64,000 nt of DNA from Pleodorina starrii (Eukaryota; Chlorophyta; Chlorophyceae; Chlamydomonadales; Volvocaceae). This document shows positions 44,972-58,051 of this stretch, one piece after another. Location of the stretch: assembly GCA_030267565.1 (NCBI GenBank), contig BRXU01000004.1, positions 3,912,501 to 3,976,500 of the forward strand. Reading direction: 5' to 3'. The first letter of the stretch is position 1. Each line of letters opens with the position of its first letter. A program made the translations under genes and the position numbers. Below the pieces are notes generated by a model. The model saw only the letters and a list, made by a program, of their open reading frames with translations. It was not told the DNA's origin and made no database searches.

Positions 44972-47900
44972 ATGGCACACAACAGCCTCGGGGCGCTTGC
45001 GGGCGGCTCCGACCTCAAACAACGTCTCTCCAAGGCATTACTGGAAGTCTCGGCCACGCTGGCATCGGTGAAGAGCGGTGCCCTGGTACAGGTTAGTTTT
45101 CGTAATATCGAATTTAGGGCAAGATGGGCGTTGGGTGTGTGTGCGCAGGTGTATGACTGAGCGATGCCTTGGACTCAGCTAGGGCCCGCGTGAAGAGGCG
45201 GTTAGGATTTGATTATAGTCTTCACTAAATTATACAAATTGAAGTCTTCCGATAGGAGACTTCACTCTCTAGGCGTTCAACGCGACGGAAGTCACAGTCG
45301 CCTCAACTGTTTCCACCTCTTGCCCGGAACGGGAGGTGAACATCGTAGCATGGGCCGGCATGCGGCCCCTGGCCCGCTCTCGGTGTAACTCGTTGCCACC
45401 TGTCGGCCAGCCTTTCCTCAAGACCCAAAACGCGCCGTACCATACAGGTATGGATGCCGGAGCATACCCACGATGGCACTATCGTCCTGTCGTGTCAGGT
45501 AAGCGTGGTACATGACAGACGCGGGGGCGACACGCACATCTCTCGACCCAGCCCCGCACTCCGCACTGGGGCTCCGGTTACACGTCTCGGATGGCGACTG
45601 CATGTGTAAGGGGGCTATGAGGGGCTGCCGCCGCATGGTAGAGCAGGGCCAACCCCTCGGCCGTAGTGCACGAGTGCAGGCTGCATCGGGTGCTAGAACT
45701 ATGGGAAGGACGACTGATGCGGTACGCAAACACCATGTTCGTCGGGTGATACGACAGTATGTGAAGGCGTCGCTAGTGGCTACCGCTCCCACGGCCCGGT
45801 ATCCCCGCCGGCTGCCCTCTTCTCATCCCGTGTGCATGTATGGCGCCGGCACGCCCCTCCCCTCACAGGGCCTCCCGTTCGCTGTGGCTGGCGTTGGCGA
45901 CCTGCTGGCGCTGTTCCGATGCGTGTCGGTGCGGTACCGCTTCTCAACGGACGTCATGAAACCGACACTCATGGGGGCCATCGGGCGGGTGTACTCGACG
46001 CTCGAGGTGAGCGCAGCTTCATGGCGGGCGCGGAAGCAGCTGGCGCGCAACCCTGGATCGGTGACCGCTGCTGCAGGCTATTTGATTGCTGTCACGAAGC
46101 CTGACTCGGGTTTCGTCGCGCATGGCGCGTAGCGGGATGACGGATGGGAACTGGGGGGCGCGGGTGGGAGAGCACTGCCTTACTGTGTGTCGCCGAACAT
46201 GGATAAATGGTGAATGTCAGCCGGCGGTGCATGTGGGTGGTGCACATGGCTTGCGACCGCCTGCCTCCCTCCCTCCCGCGCTCGCCCGCCCGCCTCCCTG
46301 CTGCGCAGCCCGAAATGTCGCACAATGTGCAAAAGTACGACAAGCAGGTTTACCTGCGCGTCAGCGAAGCGCAGCGATGTCGCGTGCACTCGACGCTGAT
46401 GGTGCCCGTCTTTGGATCCGACTCTCGCGACACGCCGCTGGCGGTGTTTGAGCTGGTGCAGGGCGACCGGGACGTGACCTTCCCAGCCGTCCTGTCTCAA
46501 CTCACGTCGTCGCTGCAGGTAGCGCGGGGTAGCGGCGTTCGCATTGAGGAGGGCAGTCTGCTGCGCCAGAGCTCGATTTCCTGTTGACGAGGCACAAATC
46601 TACGGGACGCTACGCAACGGTATTCCCGCCACGGGTACACAACGGTGTTCGCTGGGGACGTTGAGCTAAATGGAAGGCCGCGCTCGCCGTCTCGGGGCAA
46701 CTGACGCCGAGGGGGTATGTCGCTGCCCAGGCAGCCGCCGTGCTCGTAGCAAGAGCTCCTTCGCATCTTTGCACACAACCAACCGGTTTTCGCCTACGTA
46801 TGCTGAGAGCTTGTTCGGCGGGGCATCCATGAGCTATACATTTCCTGTCTGCCACCTCTCAACACCTCGCGTGCCGTCTGTAGGCCGTCAACCTGTTCAC
46901 CACGGACCTGGGGATCGCGGCGACAACCGCCGGCCTCCGCAAGTGGCCCATGCACATCGATATGCTGCCCGCTGCGGAGCATGACGGCGCGGGCGTGGGG
47001 CGGCTGTCGCCGACCCGCGACGAGCCGCGGCGCATGAACAGCGCGCACCGCCTCCAGGACGTGGCAGAGGAAAAGGAGCCGGCGTCGTCGTCGTCCAACG
47101 TCATCGCGACAGGTGGGCGGCCACGGGGCTGTCGATCATCGCACGGCGCCAGGCGTCACCACCCCGCATGAGGTTGTGGGATGTCCCTGTGTGTGAGCGC
47201 GCCGCGCCCCAGCCAGGCCGGAGGGAGCGCGCATTCGTTTGAGTAGTCTGAAACGGTTTGTTGTTCACAGGATGCGCTCTAAACCTGTGCATACACCCTC
47301 CTTGGCCTGCAGAGGAAAAGCCCTCGCCGAGCGCTTCGAAGGGCGACGAGGCGGGCAGCAGGGGAGCTGAGCTGGCGTCGCACGGCGGCCTTGCACGGTA
47401 AGCAGAGGGTGAGGGAAGACGAGTAGCTGAGGTGCGCTTGCAACAAGACATGCTGTGACTTTCCAAGTTTTTCCGTGCATTTTTGAAAACGCGAAACATA
47501 TGCTCGTGGGCCTTGTTCGGTACCTGGACGCCTGCTCCCTCAAGCAGGTTACCAGCCGGAAACCCGGTTAGCGGCCAGCCCTTCACGCAAGGCGGTGGCG
47601 GTTTCGGAGCCCTGCCGACGCCAAACAGCGCGCAGTTCGGCACATCCTTGTCAGCTGGCGGCCCTAGAATGCTGCCCGGGCTGGCGCCAGCACCTCCGAA
47701 CGCCGGGACCTCCGCGGCTGCGCCAGGGTCGGGGCAGAGCAGTGGGGCCACAGGCTCGAAGCTGGAGACCGCGCCTGCCCTCCCCAACGGGTCCCAGAGC
47801 CCCGACGGGACGACGAGCGGCGGTGCCGGTGGTCGCCAGCAGCCCGGCGCGCCTCCGATGGACGCGAACAACGCACAGCAGCTCGTGTCCTGGCTCGCAC

Positions 47901-49879
47901 AGCAGAGCACCACCGGCAACCCGACGTTGGGCCAACTGCGCGCGCTGATGGAACAGCAGCAGCAGCGCAAGGCGGAGCAGGCGGGTGCGAGCTCACTACC
48001 GCAGCAAACGGTGATGCCAGCGCAGCCGCAACCCATGGACACCCAAGCGGGATCGGCGGGGCCCGTAGCCGGCATGCCGCCAGCCAACATGTCTGGCTCG
48101 CCTATCAAAGGCTCCGCGCTTCAGCAGTCGCAGCCGTCGATCGATCTGGCTGCTGCGGCCGGCACCGCAGCAGCAGCAGCAGCCGCTGCGGCGGGCGCTG
48201 ACAAGCAGGGCAAGGTGGCGCGCAGCGCGTCGGTGCAGCGCGCGTTGGGCGCCGGCGGTGGCGCGGACGCGGACGACGGCGACGGGGAGGACATCAGCAG
48301 CGGCGGCGAGGACGACGAGTCGGACGACGAGCGGGCCGGCGGCCAGCGCAACAGCAACCGCGCTGGCGGCGGGGCCGGCAAGCGGCTGCGCTTCGAGGAC
48401 CTGCAGGCGCAGTTCGGGCTGGGCCTGAAGGAGGCGGCCAACAACCTGGGCATTTGCGCGACTACGCTCAAGCGCGCCTGCCGCCGCCACGGCATCAAGC
48501 GCTGGCCTCGCCGGCAGATCGCCAAGCTAAGCAAGGCGCTCAACCAGATGGGCTACAGCGGCACGCCGCCGCCGGGCCTGGTCCAGAACGCGGTGGTAAC
48601 AGCGGGCGCGTCGGCGGCGGCGCAGGCGGCCGCCAAGCCCAAGCCGGCGAAGAAGCCGGACGCGGCGGCGCTGCAGCAGGCCACGCAGCTGCTCTTCCAG
48701 CAGCAGCTCGGCGCGGCGGCGGCGGCCGCGGCAGCCGCGGGCGGTGGCGGCGGCATGTTTCCCAACATGGCCGCAGCGGGCATGGTCATGGGCGGGCAGC
48801 TGCAGAGCATTCCGCAGGGCCTGCACGGCGTGTACGGATTGGGAGCCCATCTGGGCCAACCGCAGCCGCAGCACCAGCCGCAGCCACAGCAGCAAGCAGG
48901 TATGTTTGCGGGCGCCTCCTTTCTGGGCCCGATGGGCGCGATGGTGGCTGCTCAGCACGGCGGCAGCGCACCGCCGGGTGCGATGGGTCAGGGCCCTCAC
49001 CATGCGCTGCTGGGGTCGATGGGCAGCATGGGGGGCGGTCTGGGCGCCACCATGCAGATGCAGGGTATGGGCTCGTTGGGCGGGCTGCCGGGGGGCGCGA
49101 TGGGCGCCATGCAATCGGCGGCGCTGGGGCTGCAGTTGCAGGGCGGCGGTGGGATGCAGCTGCAGGGCGCCGGCTCGGGCGGGTTGCAGATGCACGGGCA
49201 TCCCGCGATGCTGCACCCGCTGCTGGCCAGTGGTGGCTTTGGCATGCACCAGGCCCTGCAGCAGCAACACCTGCAACAGCTGCAGGCGCAGCAGCACCAG
49301 CAGCAGGCCCCTAACATGCTGCAGCACCAGGCGCAGCAACAGCAACAGCAGCAAGCGGTCCTACAGCAGCAGCAACACCAGCAACAGCAAGCAGCCTTAC
49401 AGCAGCAGGTGCACCAGCAGGTGCAACAGCAGCAGCACCAGCACCAGCAGCACCAGCAGCAGCAACACCAGCAACACCAGCAACAGCAACACCAGCAACA
49501 GCTCGGGGGCGCGGCGCTACAGCAGCACCTAGCCGGCGGCGTGGACACGTTGGGGTGGCTGGGCCAAGCGCAGGGCTCTGCGGCGGCCACGGCGGGCTCC
49601 ATGGGGCACGGCGGCATGAGCCTCAGTGTCGCCATGGACGTCAGCGGTCCACGCATCTCCTGCGGCGACGCGCACTCACCCTTCACCGGCCTGGGCATGT
49701 CGCCGGCGATTAGTGGCGCCGGCGGCGAGCTGTGCGGGCTGGCCGAAATCCCAGAGGAGTTTATCCAGAACCTGAACAGCGGCGGGCCCAGCCAGTTTGG
49801 GCAGCTGCTCAAGAGCGGAAACCTGGGCGGTGGCCTGGAACTGATGGACCTGCTGGGGGACGATAGCGCTGCCCGTTGA
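44972..49879 (+). CDS. NIT2: NIT2-like RWP-RK transcription factor, 8 exons
   Basis: Exons: 44972-45091, 45273-45335, 45448-45498, 45869-46006, 46309-46518, 46884-47112, 47313-47397, 47548-49879; 1,075 residues with all phases agreeing. The N-terminus has the GAF-like region of NIN-like proteins: VWMPEHTHDGTIVLSCQGLP, then LLALFRCVSVRYRF, IGRVYSTLE, and HSTLMVPVFGS with PLAVFELVQGD. An acidic stretch (EDISSGGEDDESDDE) precedes the RWP-RK DNA-binding domain at about residues 577-637: KRLRFEDLQAQFGLGLKEAA, LGICATTLKRACRRHGIK, RWPRRQIAKLSKAL. The signature core reads RWPRR (residues 617-621). The remainder is Ala/Gly/Met/Gln-rich with a His/Gln tract, typical of activation regions; no PB1 domain, which land-plant NIN-like proteins carry, is seen. 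In Chlamydomonas NIT2 activates nitrate assimilation genes in the nucleus; the same role is inferred here. Orthology rests on domain layout. Confidence 0.88.
49253..49503 (+). repeat. CAG/CAA/CAC-rich Gln/His coding tract
   Basis: Imperfect repeats of cagcaacaccag-type codons encode a roughly 80-residue Gln/His/Ala/Leu tract in the last exon of the NIT2-like gene. Mixed CAG, CAA and CAC codons suggest an older, less unstable tract than a pure CAG run. Confidence 0.9.
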
Positions 49880-52677
49880 GAGGGAGAAGAGGGGCCTGTG
49901 GGGGAGCAGGCGCATGTACGCACGTGGGTGGTGGGCTGGTCCGGGTCTGACAGGGAGCGGTGCCTGCGGAGCTCCCGCCTGATGCCGCACGGGACGAGAT
50001 GTCGAGCAGCACGGGGGAGGCATCAGTGGAGAGCGGGGGGCGGTTGGGAAGCGCCGGAGGTGGGAGGAAATACTTGCGTGCCGATGTCTGCATGCGCCCG
50101 TGGTAGCGCCTGTCGATGTTGTCGAGTTGCCGCGAGACGGACCGGAGGCGTTGTCGCGGCCTTGCACTGAGAACCGATAAAATGCCCCTGACCTCGGCGG
50201 TGCACCAAATAAATAAATAGAGACACAATACGTGGCACCTCGACATACGGTACAAACCCATGGAGTGCCGATGCAGTTTCCTGGGTTCGGGGCGCCGCTC
50301 CTCGCGGGGAAGGTCCACCGCGGTGCCTGCTGCGCGGGTTGCGCGGTGGTGCGGGCCTGCGGCCCCAACGAATGAGGCTGTGGATCCTTATGGCTGACGC
50401 GGGTCCGCGCGCGAACTGGGTTTGCATCGCATGCGCATGCTACTGGCGTGCCGTCCTGACGTCCGGTTACGGTAACTGCGACCCACTAAATGTGTGGATA
50501 TGGATCACTGACTTTTTGCCAACCAAGTCTTGGGCGCGGATATTGATGCTTGTCGATCACAACAGCGTGGTCGGTGGTGTAATTTTGGCCGTCGAGGGCG
50601 GGCTCCTTGTGTTGAGCGTTACCAGCATGCTCGTGCGGCCGGGAAGATGTGGTTGGTGGTGGTGGGGACTGGCTTCGCTGCTGGTTATGAGGTTCGTGGC
50701 AGAGGATGCAAAATGGCAGGGGGGGATGGCTTGTGGCTGGGAATTGCGCGTTGCTGGTGTTTAATGCCTGGTACCAGAGATTGAAGAGCTTTGGATCCTG
50801 CGGCGTCATTGTTGGATTGCGAGGGACCGTAATGTCGCACCCGTCCGGTGGCTGGGGGAGGCCGCTTCCGACTGCCATCTTGTCTGTCGTCCCAGTCATG
50901 GGGTCGGAGCGACCGCGCCGTTTCACTTCACTTGACTTGCAGATGGACCGAGGAGGTGTGCGCTTGGGCTACCGGTATATATCGTTCGCCTGCCATCTGT
51001 GGGGTGGTTGCGTCTTGGGCGTGGTATGTGTGTATGTGTGTTTGGGGGGGGGGGGCGCAGCCTCGAGGAGGCCGAGGTAGAGCGCTTGACTTCGCACCAA
51101 GCTTGAGTGCATGTATAAACAAACCACTCCATTCAGTATGATGCCTGGGTGGGCTGCTCGAGCCGCGTGTCGTATTTCTGCTCTACTTTGCTGCTCTATG
51201 CCTGTGGTCGTGGTCGTCTATCCAACATGGGTGTTTTGGGCATCCGTTAAGGGTTGCCCTGGGGACCGACGCGTTCCACCAAGGCACATGTGTCATCTCG
51301 ATATATTAACGCAACGGCACCAGCACGCGCCTGGAGCACGCCGCAATGCTGTTGGTGAACCGCAGCTTGGCTTGGACGTGCAACCTACTATTATAAATGC
51401 CTTCTCCTTTGAGGACGGCAGTCACGCTTGGCACACGGTGCGCACCTGCCAGTTGCCATGCAGTTGCCTCCTGGCTGCAACGAGTTTGTCCGGTCGGCGT
51501 GCACGGCAATGTCGGAGCAGACTGTATTGTGCTCCGCAGGCTCGATGATTGAGGTGTTGCCGTCAAGGTGCCGTCGCATCATGGCTGGGGCAGGCGCGCT
51601 GCTCGCCGGGGTTTCTGGTTGGTGGCTAGCGTCGAGTCACAAGCACGAAAGGGATTGGATACTGCGTGCGCTTGCGTAATTACGGCAGCTGCACAACATG
51701 TAAGTGTACTAGAGCAGGACACCGCAGGTACTTCTCTGGTGCGCTCGCTTTCTTCTGGGCGCATGACAGCGCGCAGGATTGCGCACAGGTTGCATTGCTG
51801 TGAGATGTACGTTGGCGTGTTCGTGACGGCCAGGGTCTGTCCGGCGAGGGACCTGTGTCAAGTTGAAAGTGCGGGCTTTGCATTGGACGTCAGCAGCTAA
51901 GTGCAACGCCATCGGTTGCGCAACGTAGTCAGTATCTGCCGAATGGAGTGCAGTCCGCGCTGCGGTTTGTCTGCGCGTTGCGCGCGCCGTCCAAATCCAG
52001 GAGATCGAACTGATGGGGTCTACCCAGTAGGGGCACATGGTAACTGTACTTCGGCGCTAAGGTAAGGTTTGTCATACAGGGCCATACCACTAGCTAACTG
52101 CAACTCCCAGGAAGGCTTATTCAAACCGCATCTGAATTCTGGCAAACTTAACTTGCACATGGGCGAACCGCAAACTCCCGGTACGACTCTGCCTCTGCTC
52201 CCTTCCTCCAACCTCCACGAGCGAGGAGGTGCGGTTTGCACATAATGAGTCGAGACGCATAAAGATTCGCTGTATTAGCTTACTTGTACCATCATTGAGC
52301 ACACTTAGCCTTGACTTCGAGGGCAATACTGGTTGCTTGAAATATTTAAGCAGTCGCGGTGGCACACTTCTTGCAAATTTTAAACGTTTTCCTGCTCGCC
52401 GAGGCCTCCTTTTACATACCATAAAGAACGCCAAGGTGTTCCTTGGGCCATTCCCGCAGCGCAGAAGCCATTTCATCCGGTTCCTTTCTATTTCAGTCTT
52501 GCACTGCAGAGGCCACCTGCAAAAGGACAGCCTGTTGGCAGGCCGGCATGCCAGAGGCAGACGGGTTCACGGGTATTATGTACCCGGTATGAACAGGTCA
52601 CGCATACAACATTCCTTTTGATGACTTAAATTTGCGCCAAGCCAGTCTGTAAGGGCAGGCTGGAGGCAGGGCTGAGC
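49880..52677. other. 3' UTR and 2.8-kb spacer, no gene recognised
   Basis: Frames here are short and without motifs on either strand. A 12-base G run lies near 51045 after a TG-rich stretch. The NIT2-like 3' UTR probably ends near the TGTAA at 50578. The promoter of the ankyrin gene should lie near the right end. Confidence 0.45.
50578..50582 (+). terminator. TGTAA poly(A) signal, NIT2-like gene
   Basis: TGTAA about 700 bases after the stop at 49879, the first noticed on the plus strand. Confidence 0.4.
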
Positions 52678-55600
52678 ATGACCAGCCGTGTTCGCGGGCG
52701 CTCTTTACTGGATGCCGTTCGCAACAATTCGGTTGAGGCCGTCCAGGACATATTGGGCAGCGGCTGCGACCATATCAATGAGTGTGACAACCAGGTGGGT
52801 GGATTGGGCTCAGCCCTGTGAGGTCCCCGAACCTTGCATACATAAGGGTCGGCGGCTGGGGTTGTCAATGCCGCTATATGAGAGGGTACTCGGGGTCTCT
52901 CGTCGGATTTCGTGGATGTAAGCGTCACTGCTCGCCAGAGTCTTCGTGGCCTTCCCGGCACCTGCACTCGCCCAGTCTGACGGTCACCGACCACGAGGTC
53001 GACGGCGATGGGCGGATTCCGACGGGCCACCACGCGCGTCCCGGAAGACGACCCCGGGCGCCCTCGACCCAGCCCCTCGCCAAACCCAATTTACCAAACC
53101 CTAGTCCTGCATTTTCCCACCAATGACTTCCCTCTCGTGCTCGCCGAGGCCACACAGCACCACGCGCTCTCTCCGCCACCGAATCCCGACCACCCACCCA
53201 CCCACCCTTCTCTCAGCCCCTCCTCCTCACTCTCCTCTTCCTCGCCGTGCCCACAGCACAACACGCCGCTCATCCTCGCAGCCTCCAAAGGCAGCGTCGC
53301 GCTGGTGCGGCTGCTGCTGGGCGCCGGCGCCGACGCCAGCCGCCAGAACTCCTCGGGCCACACCGCGCTGACGCGCGCGTGCGCCGCGGGCAAGGTCGAG
53401 GTGGTGCAGCTGCTGCTGACGGCTCCCAACGCCGCGGCGCACTTGCACCTGCAGGACAACCACGGCAACACCGCGCTGCTCTGGTGCGCCCGCACCGGCA
53501 ACGCGCCGCTGTGCCGCCTGCTCATCGATGCCGGCGCCAACGTGAACCAGGCCGACGGTGGCGGCCGAACGCCCATCTTCCACGCCTGCGTCGCCAATTC
53601 CACGCCCGTCGCCGAGCAGCTCATCGCTGCAGGCGCGGACCTGTCCGTGCGCGACTCGGTCGGCAAGTGCGCCTTCGACTATGCGCAGAACCCGGAGATG
53701 CGCGCACTGCTGCTCAGCTCCGGATCCTTCCCGGAGAGCAGCCGGAGAGCCAGCTTCAATGCCCTCGGCGTCTACGCCGCCGCCGCCGCCGCCGCCGGCC
53801 CGCCGCCGCCAGGCGGCGTGATGCCTGGCGCCGGCGCCGGAGGCGTCGTCGCGCCGGGCGCGACCTCGCCCAGCGGCGGACTGGGCGGCGCCGCTTCCCC
53901 GCTGACGGCCGCCGGCGGGGGTCTCAAGGCCCGCGTGGGCAGCTCCCGCCCGTCGCAGGCCTACCACGCGCTCACGGCCGCGGTGCAGGCGGGCAACGAG
54001 GCGGCGGTGGCGGCCATGCTGGCGGCACCGGGTGCGGAGGCGCTGTTGGCGCAGCGCGACATGCTGCACAACAGCGTGCTGCACGTGGCAGCCAGCCGCG
54101 GCCTGCTGCCCATCATGGTCAAGCTGCTGGAGCTGGCGCGGCAGGCGCACGCCGACGTGGATGAGCCCAACATCGACGGCCACACGCCGCTGTACCTGGC
54201 CTGCCGCGGTGGCCACCGTGCCGTGGTGCAGGTGCTGCTGGGCGCCGGCGCCGCGCCCAACGTGGCCTCGCGCGAGGCCTCCACGCCGCTCCACGCCTGC
54301 GCCGCGGGCGGCCACGCGGACATCGTGCGGCTGCTGCTGGACCGCGGCGCCAATCTCAACGCGGCGGACTCGCACGCGAACACGCCGCTGCTGCGCGCGG
54401 CGGAGCTGGGGCACGCCAACGTGTGCTCCATACTGTTGCGCGCGGGCACGAGCATCAACCACCGCCGCCGCGACGGTGCGACGGCGCTGCTGATGGCGGT
54501 GCGCGGCGGGCGCGTGGGGGTGGTGCAGCTGCTGCTGGCGGCGGGGGCCAACCCCAACATTTCCGACAATGACGGGGAGACGCCGCTCATAGAGGTGCGG
54601 TGCGGTGGAGGGAGGGAGGGAGGGAGGGAGGGGATGCGTGGGTGGGTGGGGACGGGAGGTGGGCGGAATGAGTGGGGGCGGGGGAGGGTGGCGAGGTTTG
54701 CGGGGGCCTGGGGACTATCGGCGCTTGGGGCGTCACTCGCAGAGGCGGCTGTGACTGTGTCGTCGCTGTGGTGGATGGGGAGGTGGGCCATGCGGGCATC
54801 GCGGTACGGTTGGCGCAGCCGCGTGGTCTGCAGCAGCAGCAGGAGTGGAGGGAGGCCCCTCGGAGTGGCGCTGCTTCGCGAGGTCTGCTGCGGCAGTGCC
54901 AGGGCGCCGGCTCGGGGGAGCGCGGGCTCGGTTCCGGGGCGGCACGGGGCCCCTCCCCGCTGCCACTGCCACTGCGCCGCCGCAGTTCACGTTCTCACGC
55001 CGCTGCCGGCTCTCACCTATCCCACCCACTACATCTGGATACCACCATCACCACCACCACCACCACCACGTCAAGCGCTGTGACCCTGTGGCCCCGCCCC
55101 CCGCTCCTCTCCCCTCCTTCCCTGCCCCAGCGGCACCCAGCCCCAACTTCACAATACAAGTGTACAACCCTCCTTCCCCGTCCCCCTTGCCCCGCCCCAA
55201 TCCGCCTCAGGCCTCCACCGCTGGCGCGCTGCAGCTTGTCCAGACGCTGGTGTCTCACGGTGTAGACGTGCAGGCTTGCAACCACATCGGCGAGACGGCG
55301 CTGATGCGCGCCTCGGTGCACAGCGACCCGGCCATCGCGGACGAGCTCATCGGAGTGGGGGCCAGACTGGACGCGGCGGATCGGGAGCTGGGCTTCACGG
55401 CGCTCATGTACGCGGCGAGCCAGGTGAGGTGGCCTGGGTGTTGGGCGTTGTAGTTCAGGAGAGGGTGCGCTGGATGGGTGGGGCGGGGAGCACGTGGCCG
55501 GGGAGGGCGGCAGGGGAGGGGAAGGGAGGGATCCTGGTGTGGGGAGACGCGGGAACAGCGGCCGGACAGGAGCGCAGGACTGGCGCTGATAAAGGCCTCT

Positions 55601-58051
55601 CAGCGCGCGGCTGCGGAGAGTGCGGATGTGAGCACGGTGTAACGTCGCGTTACCTCTTACCTGTAGTGGCACCGCCAGAGGGGCCGGCCACCCGGAAAGC
55701 CAGGTGCAGCGTTACGGATAAATCAGCGATTTAAGCTGCCGTTGTACATGTGATACAGTACTTCGCGTTGCGCTTTTACGCACCAAGCAAAAACTTGCTA
55801 TGCCGTCCGTCCGTCCGTCCGTTCGTCCGCGCGGTGTGGGTGCAGGGGAGTGCTGCCGTGGTGGGTCGGCTGCTTGCCGCCGGCGCTGCGGTGGGTCACG
55901 CCAACAACATGGGTATCTCTGCGCTGCTGCTGGCCTCCCGGTCCGGCTACCTGGAGGTGGTGGAGCGGCTGCTGCAGGCGGGGGCGTCCATTGACCAGGC
56001 GGACCTCAAGGGGTGAGAGTCGGGGCGGGGGGGGAGACACAGCGCGTAAGACAGCTTGGGTCGAGCCCTCCAATGCAGCCAAATGCAGCCACTGGGCTGT
56101 GACCAGTGCAGGGTCAGGGAGCGACCCGACACTGGCGGCGTGGTGACCTGCCGGGGTGTGGCCGGGGGCGGGCGTCGGCGCGTGCGTGTGGGTTGGGGCG
56201 GTCCTGGATTGCCCGCGCTTGCCCGAACAGGCGCTCCAGCGAAGTCTTGGTCAGCGCCGCGGCGGCTTGGCTCCGCAGGCCGCCCGCGGGGAACTGTTGC
56301 CGTCTGACGCCTCGGGAGTCTTGCCCGCCCCCCCCCGCCCACCCCACCCGCCGGCAGCTACACCCCGCTGATGGTGGCCTGCGTGGGCGGCTACACGGGC
56401 GTGGTGTCCCACCTGCTGCGCTGCGGCGCCAGCGTCAACCTGCGCAACTACGAGGGTTACACAGCCCTCTCCGCCGCCATGGAGTTTGGACAGAAGGCCG
56501 TAGCGGAGCTGCTGGTACGACACGGCGCCGACGCATCCGCCATCACCGGCGGCGCCGGGCCCGGCTACGGCTCCTCCAACGGCAACGGCAATGGCTCGCT
56601 CAAGGCCGCCGCCGGCGTCGCCCACGCCGGCGGCCTCGGCCTGGGCCTGGGCGGTGGCGGCGGCGGCCTGCACGGCTCAAACGGCACGCTGCACGGCCCC
56701 GGCATCGGCATCGGCATCGGCGGGCAGATGCTGGCGGACGACGCGTCCAGTGGCGGCGGCGGCGGCGGCGTGTCGCCAGTGGGCCTGCGCTTCGCTGCGG
56801 CGTCTGAGCTTGCGGCCAGCTCGGTGGCTAGTCGGGCCGCCACCGCCAGCAGCCTACACATGCACCTGGACGGACTGCCCAACAGCGTCTCGGCGACCAA
56901 CCTGGCCCAGGAGGCGCCCGCACCCGCGGGGCCCGCGAACAGCGGCGGAGGCGGCGGAGGCGCGTCGGCGCCGCTGGTGAGCCAGACGGCCAAGTTCCTG
57001 CACGAGCTGGACGTGTACGACATGCTGCAGCGGCGCAGCAGCAGGAACGCCAGCGGCATCAACGGCGGCGGCCCGGGGCCGCCGGGGATGGCACTTGGCG
57101 GCGGCGGCTCGGGTGGCCTGCTGGGCCAGTCCTCGCCGCCCCACGGGTTTGGGCCGAACGGCGGTGGTGGCCCATTGAGCTTCGAGGCGGTCGGCGGCGG
57201 GCCGGGCGCGACGTCGCGGCTGCAGTCGCCGCAGCGGCAGCTGTCGGGGCCGCCGCAGCAGCTGCAGCTGCAGCCGCCGCAGGCACCGCCGGTGGCGGCT
57301 ACGCAGCTGCAGCATCAGGGGGCCCATGCCTCTCTGACCATGGAGGAGCTCACGTCGCAGGTGTCAGTCTCCTCCGATACATCCAAGGACGGCAGCACGC
57401 CGCAGGACAAGCAGCGCGCAGGCGGCGGTGGCGCAGGCCCGGGCCCGGCGTATATCCACAAGGGCGCCAGCGGCGGGCAGCAGGCCGGCGCCAATGGGTC
57501 ATCGCCCCAGGGTGGCGCCGCCGCTCCGGCGCCGCTGTTCCAAAAGGCGACCAGCGGGCAGCCCGAGAACCTCATCGTGCTCGACCCGGATGGACCGTGA
57601 GTGGCGCGACGCGGCGCGGCGTGCAGGGCAGGGCAAGGCGGGGCGGGGGCTGGGGGGAGCGTATCGTTTCTGTGGTGCCTTGAACTGAGTCTCGTCCCTC
57701 CTGGTCCCCAACCCCCCGGAGCCCTCCCTGGCACTTCCTTTTGGTTACCGCACTGCCAGCCCCGCATTTGGACTTCGCCAATTTCCACGTTCCCCGTTTC
57801 CCCATGAGACCCGTCCCTTCCCGCCCCGTCGGGCCCCGCCCTTGTCCCCCTCCCTCTCGCGCCGGCCCTCCAGTGACTTGTTCGAGCCGGGCATGGTGTA
57901 CCGCAGCCCCTGGGCCAAGGTGGTCAGCTTCCGCGACCCGGGGGCCGATGACGTCATCTGGTACGAGCCCTCGGAGCCGGAGGACCCGTACACCGCCGCA
58001 AAGCGAGGCAACGCGGGCGGCGGGCTAGGCTGCGGCTGCGTCATCAGTTGA
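52678..58051 (+). CDS. Ankyrin-repeat protein with C-terminal CaaX box, 6 exons
   Basis: Exons: 52678-52794, 53257-54594, 55211-55423, 55846-56012, 56358-57596, 57874-58051; 1,083 residues, phases agree. About 13 ankyrin repeats with clear consensus (for example NTPLILAASKGSVALVRLLL, GHTPLYLACRGGHRAVVQVL, YTPLMVACVGGYTGVV) occur in two blocks: residues about 38-190 and, after a Gly/Ala/Pro linker, about 270-700. A Gly/Ser/Gln-rich region of about 300 residues follows. The last exon encodes a compact segment (DLFEPGMVYRSPWAKVVSF) and ends GCGCVIS. CVIS is a CaaX motif; a terminal Ser favours farnesyltransferase, and the nearby upstream Cys could be palmitoylated. The protein is thus predicted to be a membrane-anchored ankyrin scaffold on the cytosolic face. 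No kinase, channel or E3 domain is visible, so the partner is unknown. The first TGTAA downstream is distant (59804). Confidence 0.9.

Noticed and set aside
45336..45447. Reading through this segment as coding in the NIT2-like gene
   Set aside because: It is 112 bases, which breaks the frame, while removing it joins the conserved VWMP motif in phase; it has good GT and AG ends.
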